Assembly (NCBI RefSeq): GCF_036370855.1
Contig: NC_088100.1
Span: 33,368,563-33,432,562, forward strand
DNA: 64,000 nt
DNA from: Dromaius novaehollandiae
Taxonomy: Eukaryota > Chordata > Aves > Casuariiformes > Dromaiidae
Direction: 5' to 3'
Position numbers and translations under genes: made by a program. Numbering within the stretch: position 1 is the stretch's first letter; every line of letters begins with the position of its first letter. The notes under the pieces are model-generated. The model was not told where the DNA came from, searched no databases, and worked only from the letters and a program-made list of their open reading frames with translations. Of the stretch, positions 48,301 to 61,920 are shown piece after piece.

Positions 48301-50234
48301 CTCCCTTCAAAGTGCAAGAAGACATAAATGCTGCCCGTTAAAGACAGGGCAAGAGACCCTGTTTATTTCCCATTGAAATGAATGTAAAAATTATTGGACT
48401 CCAAGAAAAACAAAAAGTAGTGTTTGTGTTTGCTGGAGAAAAATAAAACCCATATATGCAAAAAAAGTAAAAATACCTTAAGCTAGAGAATAGCCACTGC
48501 CCTTTAGAGTACACTTGATTGTTCCCAAAATGGATAAAATTCACTTATTTGTTTTGACTGAAGGCCTGTGGAAAAAAGCATATACTATATACATAAATTG
48601 TTAGACTTTCCCTCTTTTTTCTTAGAGTCTCCTGATTTTAGGTTGAGAAGGTTTAAATAAGAATGGATGATAACCTTATCTGAATAAAAAAAAAAAAAGA
48701 AAAAAGGAAAGAAAACTTCTCTAACAGCAAATCCATGAAAACATTTCTTATAATTTTTGTCCTCTGGTATGGTTTTGTTAAATCAATGTTAGCTCTTATG
48801 TGGACAATGTCTACCTAAAGTTTGGCTTGAGCTGTGGTCAGACAACTGCTGCAGAGAGCTGTCACAGATACCCTTTTTCTTTTTCTTTTTTTTTTAAAGG
48901 TTCTTATGGTGACCTCCCTTCGCTGAAGGTTGTCTGCCTGGCACAAGTGATCCAGCAGGACACTTCTGAGCACTACTTATCCTTATATTCCCTTTATTGC
49001 CTTGCACAGGCATCCCAATCAGTTCAAAATACTGCTGAAGGCCGCCTAAAAAAGATCAGGAGCACTTACAAACTCTGTTCTGCTGGCTCAGTTGCTAGCA
49101 GTGGGTAACCTCCAGCAGTAGACTGGTAACAACCGGCGAGTGGGAAAGGTGGATCTTAGTGTCACAGCAATTTCTACTCTCATTTGGCTCCCCACAATCT
49201 CAGTGTCCCAAAAGAGGTCTGTATAAGTTTCGGAAAACAGACTTAGAGCCCAGTGTATTCAATTAGTCAAGCTCTTGTATACAGGCAGAGGTCAAATCTA
49301 CAGTGAGTGTCTGGGAATTTTATCCTCCTCCTGCTTCCATATGTATTCTAAACAAGACTTTTTGCCTGAGTTTTTTTGCTAATTTCTTAAAGCACTTGTG
49401 CTTCCCAGTAGGTAAAGATAAGGACAGCACAGCAAATTGCTGTCTGTTCACAGAAGGGAAAAGCAGGACTCATTCAATTAAAAAAGGAAAGAAAAAACCA
49501 ATTCTGTTTCTTCGCATACGCTTTTTAATAAAATATTTGTTCTGGACTGTGACCTCTATACAAGGAATAAAACCCTATCTTGCTTATGGAGACAACCAAA
49601 ACACAGTTAAATGGTGGCTGGAAGACAGGAATAAACATATATTAAAGCAGTAAATCAGTCTGTATTCAAAATTCTCCCCAGCTCTCTGTCCTGCCTTTTA
49701 TAATGGTAAGATCGCAACTGCACACTGAAACCAGTGGACAAAGCTGTCTTTTTAAATATCCATGGAAGTCTTTGGGGCAAAAAAACTAAGCATCACCCAG
49801 TTTCCTTCACAATGAATATGCTTTTTCAGCATGCATGGAAGTCATTAGAATTAACCGGGATTCACTGATTTCCATGGACTTTGGCTCAGGCCAAAACTGC
49901 CTTTGCCAGGATGTAATACAAATGATTTGCCTTCCAATGGTAATCTTGTAGTAAGGACAAGCAACATGGATTTGCGTTTAAACCCACACAGATTTCTGTG
50001 GCACGTGACATGAATAGCTCCCACAGGAAGAGATTACTTCCAAGTTGTGTTATCAAGAAATACTCCCTGCCTTTGGCATAATTGTTCAGTAATATGCATT
50101 TTGTGTATGGAAGAAAACAGAAATGCTGACAGGCTAGCTTTTAGAGCTGCTGACACAAACTTTTGGAGCATAGCTGTGTAAGTTTGCTGACAAACCTTCT
50201 CCTCAAGAACAGCTGCTATTGCCTGCTGCTTTGC

Positions 50235-50252
50235 GGGGGGTGGGGGTGGGGG
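50235..50252 (+). repeat. G-rich run, possible quadruplex former
   Basis: Runs of 6, 5 and 5 G are separated by single T. Three long runs could fold only if one is shared, so this is a weak candidate. Confidence 0.5.
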
Positions 50253-53200
50253 TGTCTTTTCTTTCTTTTTTGCCTCCTGTAAAGTAATTCTGAAGTGCTG
50301 GCTGTGCTGGTAGGGCTGAAGTATCTCCCAATGCCTGGTTAGAGTATAGATGTGAACATATAAAAGACAAAGATATCTCCCCTTGTGGCTTCATTCTCCA
50401 TTTTTCCTTCAGACTATTTAATAATCCTATGCTCAGTAGTACTTAGATATGGACAGGTATTAAAAGTGTTTCACTTGAGGCTGAATACAACATTTCACCT
50501 ATTCTTTCTAAAGTGGTGAGCACTCAGGACAGACAACATTCCCACAAAGAGTCAGATGCAAGGCACCATTTACCTAAAGATTAGTGAGCACATTTACAGA
50601 AGGCAAATGCAACTGGAGGGTAAGGCATCAGATTCTTAGGGTCTACATTTCAGAGTGTAGCCAGCATACGAGTTTTTTAAAAGATACTCAAGGAGCCTCT
50701 CAGCTCCCTGTTCAGCACAGATAATTAAGAAAGAGCTAATGTCTCTCCTTCATCAACAAAGTACTCAAGAACATGCTTGAAGTGTTTTGCTGATTTAGGG
50801 CCTCAGTAACATATCTGCAAGATCTGAATGCCCACAACTCCCCCTTGAAAGAAAGAGTGCATTTGGATCATGGAGGAATTGATGTGCTTTGCAAAACTTG
50901 ACCTATCGCAGTTGACACAATAGATGCCTCATTGGTTAATTTAGATATCCTACAACAGTTACTGTGAAATTGTGCTGGACTTGACATGGTAGATGTACCT
51001 GAAATTGCAGAATTTCTTGAGTTGGAGTGCTCATTTTATTGTTCCTACAGTTGCTTTAATATAGCACAGGGTTAATTTTCTGACTTTCTAACCACCCTGT
51101 TACTTACAAAAGTGTTTCTGGCTCACAGACTTTGTCAAATGAGCTAGTCAGTTTTTTTGTATGTTCATATTCAGTTGTGAGCATTTAAGGTGCTGCACTC
51201 ACCAGAAGAGCTTGTTTATCCTCAGCCAGAGCTTGGAACTCCTCAAAAAAAGTAACTAAAACATAGTAACACCTTTGCACAATCACAGGTTATAATGATA
51301 TAATATCAATATTTGTGCTGTAAGATGCAGTAAAAGGTGCTAAATCTGAGACAACCATGTTTTCTACCTTGTTGCAACAGAAGTTGTGCATCAGCAAACA
51401 GCAGACACTCAGAATAGCTTTTTTTTTCTTGTTCATATCATAAAGATAATTAGGTGTCAAATAACATAATATTTGAGCAGTTACAGTACATAGTGAAATG
51501 CCCACTTGTCACAGAAATCAGCACGGCCACACCACAGGAAGCTACGGAGAATCACAGTTGCTCAACTTTGACACGAGCAGAAGGCCTGGGCAGAAGGTTG
51601 AATCATTGAGCTGACAGACAAGCCAATACGCTGGGTTTTCTTGTAACTACAGTTAACATGCCTCGAGTCTTTCTGATTTTCTGTTGTTTGAACTATAGAA
51701 ATTGCAAGCCATCCACAGCACCCAAACATACTGGCTTTATTGCCAGATATGCACAGAAATTTAGATAGAAAAATTTATCATCTTCTTATATTTAAACAAA
51801 ACGAAAATGTGAAATAAACTATTCCCTAAATTTCCATAGACTATAATTTTCTGCAACTCTCAAACAGAAGATTTCCCTTTCCATGGGCCAAAGGAAAGAT
51901 CTGGAGTGCCATACTATCATTAAAAATAATCTAAGATGGTACAATTTTATTCTCTTGTCCTTTGTTATCTTTCCTCAGACATTTCATGCTGAACATAGTT
52001 GGACAGAGAAGAAGGTTCTCTTATTTAAAGTAACAAAAATAAATTGGAAAGAGCTAGCAAAGTGTAAGATGCAAACATAGCTAGCCTCTTTCAGCTGTAC
52101 AGCTTGGGTGTGCAGAGCTCCAGCTGAAAAAGCAAATAACACTTTTGTGCTTCTTCTAGGCTTGAAGGTCTCATCTCTTCTCATGTGCAAGAACAGGGGA
52201 CAAGATAGGCAAAAAGAACATTTCCCAAACCTACTGACTGATTAGCAGTGAGACTGAGGTAACCAGATGCTGTCACATTAGGAGAATTTTACAAAAGCAG
52301 GTCCTGTTCATTATACAAGCTGCTGTAAACATCTCCACCTCAACAATGTCAAATAGACTAAATCTGCAATAGTTCATAGAGTAGTTAGCTGCAAAAATAT
52401 TTCAGACTGCCTTAATTATGCATAAATCCTAAATGAACCCCTGTTCATTCAAGCAGATTAAGCAGAGCAGAGCATTCACCTTGCTTTAAAGCAGAAAAGT
52501 CACTTTTCCTTTTCCAGCAACATGGACCTGAAGTAGAAAACAGCAGTTAGAAAACAGAAGTTACCAAGCTAATATGTTCTAATTCATTAGGACCTGATCT
52601 TTATTGCTGAATCATTATCTTAGACAAATTATTTTAGGTTTTTACTCAAGACATTGTAAGACAGTTGTTTCATGTACTTGAACTAAATAACAATACCCTC
52701 TTCAAAAAAATAAAGTGTGGTTCAGTGACCACAGGGAAGGCAGGACATACTGTGTGGGGTCTTGTATTTGAATTACTGCATCCGAAGGATTCTGCAGGAG
52801 ATGAAGGAAAACATTTCATTTCTTTTAATTCTCTGGGTAGGGATCTTAAATTGTTTTTCAACTGGATAGAGAATAGAGCACTGAGACAGAAAAGCAAATT
52901 TTCATCCTACTAAAACAGCAGTAGTACCAAAGTCTCTTTGCACAGCCAGGGTAGCACATCCTCTTCAGAGGAAGCTAAACACCACTGGCAAGAGCACCTA
53001 CTGCTATCTGCTCTTTCCATTTCAAAGTGTTTTCAAGGATTAGTACCTTTAGAACCTTTTTTTAAATGTTTTGAAAATACAGAGGCAGAACGGGAAGTGC
53101 TGTGTATCTTTTGGGTTTTCTCCACTGCGTGGAGCCTGTATGTTGGTTTCCTAGGAAACTGCCACAGTACGGAATTGAGCCGGCTGTGCTGTCTTGCTTG

Positions 53201-54594
53201 CCAGAACATGCAGTAAAGCTCAAACCAGATGATGTGAGCACACAGGGCAGAATAATTAAAAGCTTTTGAAAAATTTGACAGAATTTATTTGAAAAAATAA
53301 AGACGCTTGGTGTCCTTTTGTCAGAGATCAGAGATCTCACCAGCAACTTTGCTTGCAATGTGCAAGGGGGGAGTGCAGGGATGGAAGTGAAGTATCAGTG
53401 ACTGGACAGAAATAATCCTCTGTGGGACATGGAGCGCGGCCAGCCCTGCTCTTCTCTGTTCACAGTTGACCAATGGACCCCCAAAGCAAAGCAACAGGTG
53501 AAAGGAAACTGGATTTCAGAAACTTTCACAGATGAATTCCACATGCTGCCTCCATTTTATTAGGTGATCTGTTAATACAGTATTGTGCTGCTTGGCCCTT
53601 CTCTCCCCACATCTTTTACTTATGACAAGATTTTTGAACAAGGAAGACCCCAGTCCCTTTTCCTGTTTTCCCCAAATCTAAGCCATTCCTATCCCTTCCA
53701 GGTAGCACTGCCTTTTATAGGAGATTCGTCACTTCGAGCAGAAAGTATGTATACAAGAGCTAATTCTCTCACTGCTTGAGGGAAATGCTCATCTAGGCAC
53801 CATGCACTGGCTGCAGCCCATGAACACATTTTCAAGGGTCTCCAAGGCCAACAGGTCTGAATATCTCTCCTTTCCTCGCCGAAAAGTGAAGGAGGAATGG
53901 GGAGGTTTTGCAGCTCCACATTACTAATATATTGCATGAGCAAGAGATGAAATGCAGAGATCTAGAGCGTGAGATTGTGCCTGAAATGAGTTCAGATTAT
54001 GTGTGTGTACTGATTTATATTTAGATATTTTCTTTGAGCCTCGGATGCAAACTGATATGAGAAATAGGTGAGGAGCTATACTGTATTCTTATCAAAGAAT
54101 GGTAAGCCACTCTCTTTTTAAACAGCATTTAATTTTATAGCTACATTTAAAAGCAGAGACTGTGTGTTGGGGGTGCGAGAAGGGAAGTCAAAAGAAAATG
54201 TGTAGCATTTAAACAGCTTCCTATAAATACCAGTGGTTTGCTTAAAATGGTGTTATTTGCATCTGCTCACAGTCACCAATTTAAAATCATTTTTAAAATT
54301 ATCCTATATGTTAGTTTTGCCCCGTAGGATAATTTTTTTTAAAAGCAACTTTATGTAGCATTTTACCCTTCCTTTTCTGTGCTGTTTCCAGAATGTTATT
54401 CTTCTAGTCCTGCTTAATAAATGCACTGCCTTCAGATCCTAAATCCTTTATAATATTTCTGATCGTTTCTCTATCGTATAAGCAAATGTACTATTTACAT
54501 AACCACAGTTTTTTTCAGTCCGTGGCTCTGCGAGGGCCAATCCCCATCTTGAACAGAAGGCACCTGTGTCTCTCTAGAGCTATTTATTGTCGTC

Positions 54595-55015
54595 TTCCCT
54601 TTATCTCCGCTCTTTTTTGGGGGGGTGGAGGGCGAGGACACGGCCTGTAACACCTCCGGCGGTAACTGACCGCGGGAGCAGCCGCCCCCCCACACAGAGC
54701 GCGAGCGGCCGGCGACGCGAAGAGCGCGCGCTCCCCCTCGCGGCGACCGTGCCGGCCGTTAGCGCCGCCGGCCGTTAGCGCCGCCGGCCGTTAGCGCCGC
54801 CGGCCGTTAGCGCCGCCGGCCGTTAGCGCCGCCGGCCGTTAGCGCCGCCGGCCGTTAGCGCCGCCGGCCGTTAGCGCCGCCGGCCGTTAGCGCCGCGCCG
54901 CGGGGCGACCGCTGCCCGCCGGGAGAAACGAGCGGCACATCCCCATCACCACCCCTAGGAGCCCGCCCCGCAGCACGCGTGACAGCGGCAGCCACCTCGA
55001 GGGACGCCACCACCC
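54595..55015. promoter_or_regulatory. Isolated CpG island, no gene recognised
   Basis: About 400 bp of very GC- and CpG-rich sequence stands alone in AT-rich intergenic DNA, about 27.6 kb upstream of the OGFRL1 start codon. It contains the 16-bp tandem array described separately and a TAACTG MYB-type site near 54663. No ORF on either strand survives the array. An undetected promoter, for example of a non-coding RNA, or a distal regulatory island are both possible; orientation is unknown. Confidence 0.6.
54751..54896. repeat. 16-bp GC-rich minisatellite, about 9 copies
   Basis: The unit GTTAGCGCCGCCGGCC repeats head to tail. Starts of GTTAGC fall at 54758, 54774, 54790, 54806, 54822, 54838, 54854, 54870 and 54886. 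Eight units are identical, the ninth diverges after 11 bases, and a partial unit precedes the first. As 16 is not a multiple of 3 and each unit carries TAG (plus) and TAA (minus), all six frames meet a stop within 48 bp, so it is not coding. Near-perfect identity implies recent expansion. Confidence 0.97.
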
Positions 55016-58000
55016 TGCCCTGAGCCCAGGCCTGTCTAACATGCAGTTGTCAGCAGGGAGAGACCACAGGCAATGCGAAAGCACAATAAAAGAAAACACG
55101 CAACACGACAGGAGCCTTATCCTTAGCTGAAGGGGAAAATAAACTTGTGCAAATGGAATTGAAGGTACTAATCAGTTTATTTTGATGCTACATCAACCAG
55201 GAAACTGGCAACCGCGTTATTCCCTGCATATGTGCAGCAGCTCAAGCAGAGCTCCCAGGCTAGGGCTGCAAGAGGAAGATCACAGTCGGTCATCGTCTGT
55301 TTGGTAACTCTTCTCAGCGGCCCCTCGCCACGTTTTCAAGACATGCCACACGTGACCAACTGCAAGAGGACAGGTTAGGTGCACAGCGCGGATGCCACCA
55401 TGCTCGATCACGCTCCCTCAGCAGTTTTGGCACTGTACACCGTGCTAGTCCCCTTGCGCTGTGGATCATTCTCCAGGCTGCAGCTGGGCTTGTGTTAAAT
55501 CACAGGATGTAAAACAGACTATGAAAGTGCTAGCAGCTAAGTTTCCCAAGTGTTTCCATTCATGCAAACCGCCATGATTTGTACCCCTCACACAAATTTT
55601 GTAGACATGTCTATCTACTTATGGGCTGATGTGAGTGAAGAGGGTAGTTCCCCTAACCTCACACTGCAGGCACGGTGCTATTCTCTGGACCAAAATGATT
55701 TGAACACAAACCTCCGCAAGAGGTGGTAAAAAAGAATTTAAAACCCCTTATTAAAAGCAAAGAAAAATATCTATCTTGTCAAAATGTTTTCTACTCTATT
55801 CTTCTAGCCTTGCCCCTGCTTTCCTTGTACAAGAGATCATGGGAAACAGAAGGAATATACAGTTTCCATTTTCTGTTGCATTGCTGGACAAATGTTGTAA
55901 ACATTACAGAGCTATCTCAAAAATATTGCTCTAAACAAGTATAATGTGAAAAGGAAGTCTTCCAAAATTGCTCTTTGTTAGAAGAAAAGAGTTCTTAGAG
56001 TAGCTTGATTTGATGCAGGTGGTTTGGACAAGATGTACTTCAACCCCGGCTGCTTTTTATTTTGCTTTTGTTCAGGATCCCCAAGGAGAGAACTTTGTGA
56101 TGAATTAACTCTCCCTTTCAAAATCAGGCATATTCTCTGTTGTCCCTGATGTCTTCCTTTAATGGTGTGGGTGTTCTGACTATGAGTAGCCAGAGAAAAA
56201 GCCTTTTCCTTCTAGAGCAAAATGACAGCACAAACCAGATTCTTGGCAGATGACCTTGCACTCTGTCTAGGCTGAACAATTTTGTAGCTGCTTGCCATTG
56301 GACTGATTTGAGGTGACCAGTGGTTTCTTCAGCAAGGCAGAAGTCTAGGGCTAGGTATAGATGGTCTTTTACAGACAGTTACAAGTTCAGTCTGAACCAG
56401 CTGGAGACAAGCCTGTTTGAAGCTAGAAGCCTAGCAAGTTGTCTTCCAAAAAAGGCTTGCTATCAGTGTCAGAAGCACACCACTAAGCTGTCCTGGTACC
56501 GTACTTCCAGTTTATACCTCACCAGCCTGCACAGGCAAAGCAGCATCACATTTTGCTTCCTTTTGCTCATATACACATATATTGTGTCTCTTGCATTTTA
56601 TGCCCTCTTGTGCACGGTTTCATGCTATCTCCTCTCCTGTGAAATCAGCTGCTGGGACTCTATACCAAGCTCTGTCCTGATCCAGGCTGCTCTTTGTCTC
56701 CCAAGACTTCCTGCTCTCTGCTCAAGCCATCCTCTAATTGCTTCCACTAAGCCTGTCCATGGCTCTGTTTCTGGATCCCTCTCTCCTGGCAACCACACTG
56801 GCTTTAGCCCCTGTTGAACTTTCCCAGACAGTCACTTTTTTCTTAACCTTATTTCTCTCAGTACCTTAGCTACAAACCCCAAGACAGATCAGCAGAACTG
56901 AGTTGGTATTGAATTCCCCTTGAAGGAATCAGACAAGATCCTCAGAGAAGACAGGAGGGGAAGAGGAATGCAGAGCAGGAGCTGCAGCTGAAAAGCAGTA
57001 CACAATCACAGGACAACATAGCCCAGCCTGTTTAATATTGATATGTACAGGACTGTCAGCATTGGTAGAGATAAGGTCAGTCCTTTTGGCCCTTTGAAAA
57101 ATTCTCCTCAACTTTCTTTTCTGCGCATGATCACCTCTTAATCCTCTCTCTCCTTCCTCCACCTCCTTTCTCCACAACAAATTGTATCCTAAATATAACT
57201 AGATGCTTTTATACTTCGGAAATGAGAGACAAAGATGACTTAACTTGGAAAATAAAGTAGACTGTATATCAAGGTCTTCAGAGAATAAAATGACCATTTT
57301 TCCATGAACAAACAATGGGATTAAGGTTGGTTAGAATATAAGAATATGAGAAAGGGCGAGAGAGTGGTTTGGGTTTTTTTTTTGTTTTTTATGTCAAGAT
57401 TTCAACACTTGCTTTCATTTTTGAATCAATTAGAAGAGAGGCAGGCATTTCGGCCTCCTATATCCTGCTTCAGTTCCAATGACCGTGCTGTGGATTTGCT
57501 CTTACTATGCACATACAGATTAAAACTTGCATCCAAGAGCATTTCTCAAAAGTTCATTCAAAGTAGAGAATATTTCCACAAAAAGGTGTCATTTTCAACA
57601 AACTTTCAAGATCTTGTTTACACCTAAAAATTGTCTGTTATTATTAAGTCAGGGTGTGAATTTCAATTGCAATAGATAATTCAGAATGAAATTGTATTTT
57701 GGAAGCTCCTATTCTATTCACACAAATGTTAGGGAGAACTGTTCCAGAATAAGTTCACATACAGGTAATTCCTAAAAAACAGTTTGAACAATCAAAAACA
57801 TTCTTTCTTGGAAAAAATGAAGCTCGCTCTCTCTCCTTGTCCATATCTTTTGGTGTCTCAGTTCAAATTCTTTTCACAAAAGACAATAAGCTATGTGAAC
57901 TTGCCGTGTTGGTGACAGTCATACATCTTCTTCTTTCTTCCAGATTTATTTGAAGGGCAAGGAATCTGGACAGACTCGTGGAGCTTCTCCGTGGTTCAGC

Positions 58001-58375
58001 AGAGGGGACAGAGGGAGGGGAATGCTTCGAGGACACACAGGTCTAGCCTATTACACTGGCCCTACTAGGATTTAGCTCCTCGCAAATCTCAGAACACACA
58101 ATTCATGATTCCGAATCATTCACACTTCACTCACAATTCAATTCACTCACATTCACACAGAACTGGAAAACAATACTAAAACAACAATTGTGTATTCTCA
58201 GGAAATTCAGTTATATAAAATACATGCACCAATGGCAGTATAAAAAGGCCTGACAAGAAACCTTTGCACAATACCTGAATCTTAAATGCAAATGGACTGA
58301 AACAAAATCCTTACATCTTTTTTTTCAGAGGCAAGGTCCCTCTCTACTGGACACAAATACAGATTAGAAAGAAGG
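55016..58375. other. Intergenic DNA, no gene recognised
   Basis: The longest frame (56320-56817, plus, 165 residues) starts outside any promoter-like sequence and has no recognisable motif. Its hydrophobic stretch could arise by chance in pyrimidine-rich DNA. Confidence 0.55.
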
Positions 58376-58392
58376 AGGGAGGGAGGGAGGGA
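58376..58392 (+). repeat. (GGGA)n microsatellite
   Basis: About four GGGA units, next to the L2 relic at 58420. Confidence 0.9.
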
Positions 58393-58419
58393 GAAGAATA
58401 AAAACAGCCCAATTCTGCC

Positions 58420-58625
58420 TCAGATGATTCCACCAGCAACATCAAGTAGATCAAAAGAATGTCATGATCTACCATAACAAATGCTGCTGAGAAGTCCAAA
58501 GAAGCCAATAAAGAAATAAAATCCCACCCACGGCAATCAAAAGATCATTGTAAACTTTTTAAACAGTGTCATTGCAGTATCTGACTGCACCTAAATTCCA
58601 AATATGTTTTTCAAACTGTTGAAAT
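58420..58625 (-). repeat. L2-clade LINE reverse transcriptase fragment
   Basis: On the minus strand, 58461-58496 reads DFSAAFVMVDHD, a clear match to the LSAAFDTVDHD motif. Upstream, around 58520-58560, an NDLLIAVGG segment matches the usual NDLL block, one frameshift away. A (GGGA)n run lies just outside at 58376-58392. Confidence 0.65.
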
Positions 58626-61099
58626 TGTACTACAGATGATTACAGTACCAACTACCTTTCCTCTCATTTTAGATTAAAAATGTGAAATATAAAGTGGATT
58701 TTGGTTATGCTACTTATTAAAATAAAAAGTCTTGCTTTTAAAATTAAATGACAGACCAGAATCGGAAGTGAGAACTGATATATTCATTTAGAAGCAATTA
58801 GTTTACTGACTATAAACAATTCATTTGATGTTCAAACATCATTCCAGTCTGAAAATGTACTCAGAGAAACCAAATACAGGTATAGATATTTTCAAGCCTT
58901 AACCAACATTTTTTGTTTCCCTCAACACTTTCTACAAAATTGTTTAATTTTACATATCCAAAATCTTAGATTACCCCTTAAAGACTTTAAGTCAACTCAG
59001 TTCATGTCTTTGAACCAGACCACTTTCTTTTACTGCCAAGAATCTGGAGTTTCTTTTCTGGCTGGCAATAATTATTCAGTTCCTGTACACAAAGATGTAA
59101 ATCCTTGCTGTTCCCCATTCCGATTTGTCTTTAAAAATTCTTTGTGGACTTCAGGGGAAAACTTTCCATTTACTTAGTCTCTGGAGTTTCCTGAACTGAC
59201 AGTTCAAATATCAACTTCAATTTGTCTTTAACATTCTTCACTTTTAATCCTTTTCCTCCCCCACTTGAAAGAGCTCAACAGTTCATAGAAAAAAAATCTT
59301 ACCAAATATTTTCCCTTCATCTTCTTTTGCCCTCAGAGTTTCAGCCCTACTCCCTTCCTGTCCTAACCAAGAGGTGCACACTGTGCAGTGAGTTCACATA
59401 GCTCTAAGCAACTCTCCAATCTAAAGAGCAGCAAAGCCCCATTCAGAAGCATTTAGGCTTACACACTTCTTGACAGGGAAGAATAACATTGAGTAAAGTA
59501 TTGTGAAAATAGACAGCCATGGTAAAGTCTGCCACTAGACACATCAGAAAATAAATCTTCATTAGCAATAGACCTCCAGCCTCCCAAGGTTTAGTATCAT
59601 CAAGTACTCTTCAGTTTGGATACTTGCTGAGACTTTTAGAGCCTACAAACTTCAGCAAAGAAGGCTGACTTTTTCCCAGATGAAAGTGTAAAGGAAGTGA
59701 TAAATACCCTCAGGAAAGCCCTTTTCTGGGGTCAGAGGAGAGGCGCTAAAACGGGAATTGGAAGGGCCAGGGTCCCCGGAAGTCAATGTAACAGACTTCT
59801 AGAAATGCACAGAACTGGTTGGGGACTTCCATGAATGTTCAGTGAGAACTTTTCAGCAAACAGCAGACAAGTTTGGTCACTCCTGGTTTTGCAAACCTAT
59901 GTGCTGTGACTCATGCCTACTCTGAGTGGCAACAGAGACAACCAGTTTTGTCACTCGTAATTTCAGAGGCTGTATGCTATGCACCATTACCCAAAGGCAA
60001 TAAAACATTAGCTATTTCAATTTAGATTAGATCTGCTCTTCCATGCAGGCACATAAAACATATTGTAGCATTTTATCAATTGCACATATTCAAGCTGCAA
60101 GATCTTAATTAGCAGCTCCATTAACGTCAATGCAGTGAGTATGGTCACTACTAAGAAAAAAGAAAAAAAAATCACCGCACGTTTCATCTGTGTTGCATGA
60201 GGAAATTTTTGCTTCTGAAGATGAAAACACCTCCTGACTGATTACTTTGTGAACCAAGTATAATCTAGTGGCATCTCAATGGCCTTACTGAAGCTGTTTG
60301 TATGCTACGCAAGTTGCACAAAGCTCAACTATTTACAAAGTTAGCTGTACAAAGCCATCTATTTCTAGCCAAGGAACAGAACATGAATTTCATGGACCCT
60401 GAAATTACTTCATTCATCAACATCTCCCTGTTCAACACCTATCAGAGCTGAATTATTTTAGCAGCACTTTTTCAGAACACCTGAACCTGTAGGTGCTTCA
60501 GGATACATAGAAACAACTTGAGAAAGGCAGCCTTCAAACAGTGCGAAGCCCAAAGGTCCTTAGTTGGTGATGGTGCTCACTGTATTTCTGCTGACCTAAG
60601 TAACGAAGCGGGGGCAGCCCAAAGCCTAGTATAGTCTAAGAATATAACCCTGCCTTCGAAAGTCAGGTGGGGCTGGCTGGCAGCTGACTTCTGCACTGCC
60701 ACGGCCAGGCACTTCTCAGTACTCAGCTGCCAGTGTACGTTTGCACAAACTGTAATCCTCCCTGGGCTTACATGCAAGCATACACCTAAAACCACCACTA
60801 GCAGAGGCACCATATGCCCAGTCTGAACTGGTGGGAGGGTGGCATCGCAACAGCAGTGCAAGGAGCTTTTAGCAGCCTTTCTGATAACCCTGAGTTAAGT
60901 CTTGAAACAGGCATGTCCTTTCCTCTTCCACAGCAGTATGTAGGAGTAATAAGGTATATCTACATCTAGTGGAAGACTGGAGGGTAATGGGGCAAACTAC
61001 ATTGCGATGATAAAATTTTGGGAAGCATGCTTCACTGTAAAAAGAGAGAGACTCGAAAACATGGGGTTCTGTTTACAGTATCCTGCCTTGTGAGGAAGT

Positions 61100-61190
61100 A
61101 CCATCTTCTTTCACAAAACAGAAAATGAAGTGCAGAGAGTCTGTCCAAAGCTAGGATTAGAATCCTTCTTTGTGCAATATTATCTTAATA
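61100..61190 (+). repeat. Possible MIR-like SINE remnant
   Basis: AATGAAGTGCAGAGAGTCTG, then TCCAAAGCTAGGATTAGAAT, resembles the 'gaggcacagagag ... ggattagaaccc' order of tRNA-derived ancient SINEs. It is short and diverged. Confidence 0.3.
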
Positions 61191-61769
61191 CCTTAATAAC
61201 AGGACCAAGACAGTAACAAACATTCCTATTAACTATAGTAGGAACAAAACTAGATTCTTCTATGGAGTCAGTGTTTCAAATGTAAGGCTTATGCAACCCA
61301 GCCTTACTCTGCTCTCCCTTTTGGAGAGTTAAACAAGATGTAATTTAACTATCATATTACACTGTTTAAAATAAACAAGACTTCAGCCTCTCTTCTGAGG
61401 TAGTTTGTAGTTATACACTGGAATAGTTAACGTTTGTTTGTTATACAAAATGGTTGCTACAAAAACATATTTCTATTTAATTCATACTAACATCCTTGAA
61501 ACCAAAGCAAAATTAGGAAACAAAAGTCTAACTGTAGCTAAGTAGGTCTTGGACGGAGCCCAGAGCTGACAAGAACCAAAGTTTCACACAAGAATAAAAG
61601 AAGCTTCAGCTCTTCCATTCTGTTTAATTAAAACTGCTTTTTAAGAGAATTGGTTTATACAAAGGTTTTTTTAGAGAGAACATAATTTTGAAGAAAGCTT
61701 GCATTGAAGTAAAAGTGTTTGTTCAGATTTCAAGTTAATGTATTTTTAGGTTTTAAAGTCTTTGCATAC

Positions 61770-61920
61770 TGCTTGCCCAGATGGGGTTTTGGAGTCTCCA
61801 TCCTTGGAAATGGAGTCTGGACATGGTCCTGGATAACCTGCTCTAGCTGACACTGCTTGAGCAGGGGGGTTGGACCAGGTGATCTCCAGAGGTGCCATCC
61901 AATCTTAACTATATTAGAAT
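61770..61920 (+). repeat. CR1 LINE 3' fragment
   Basis: Contains CCTTGGAAATGGAGTCTGGA, CATGGTCCTGGATAACCTGC, TGCTTGAGCAGG and GGTGATCTCCAGAGG in CR1 order. The very end is diverged: ATTCTGTG units are replaced by an ATATTAGAAT-like sequence. Confidence 0.88.

Larger units (their letters stand above)
41321..54590. other. Intergenic DNA, little recognisable
   Basis: No frame shows a known domain. GGGTATGTCTATATTGC at 43566-43582 resembles the end of a non-autonomous DNA element common in other sauropsids, but I could not find its partner end. An old repeat phrase lies near 49840-49900. Confidence 0.5.

Noticed and set aside
48880-49110. Exon-like sequence after a polypyrimidine tract ending AAAG
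   Set aside because: The translated stretch matches no known family and has no donor or partner exon that I can see.
56320-56817. 165-codon plus-strand open frame with hydrophobic stretch
   Set aside because: Pyrimidine-rich DNA gives hydrophobic residues by chance; no conserved motif or exon borders.
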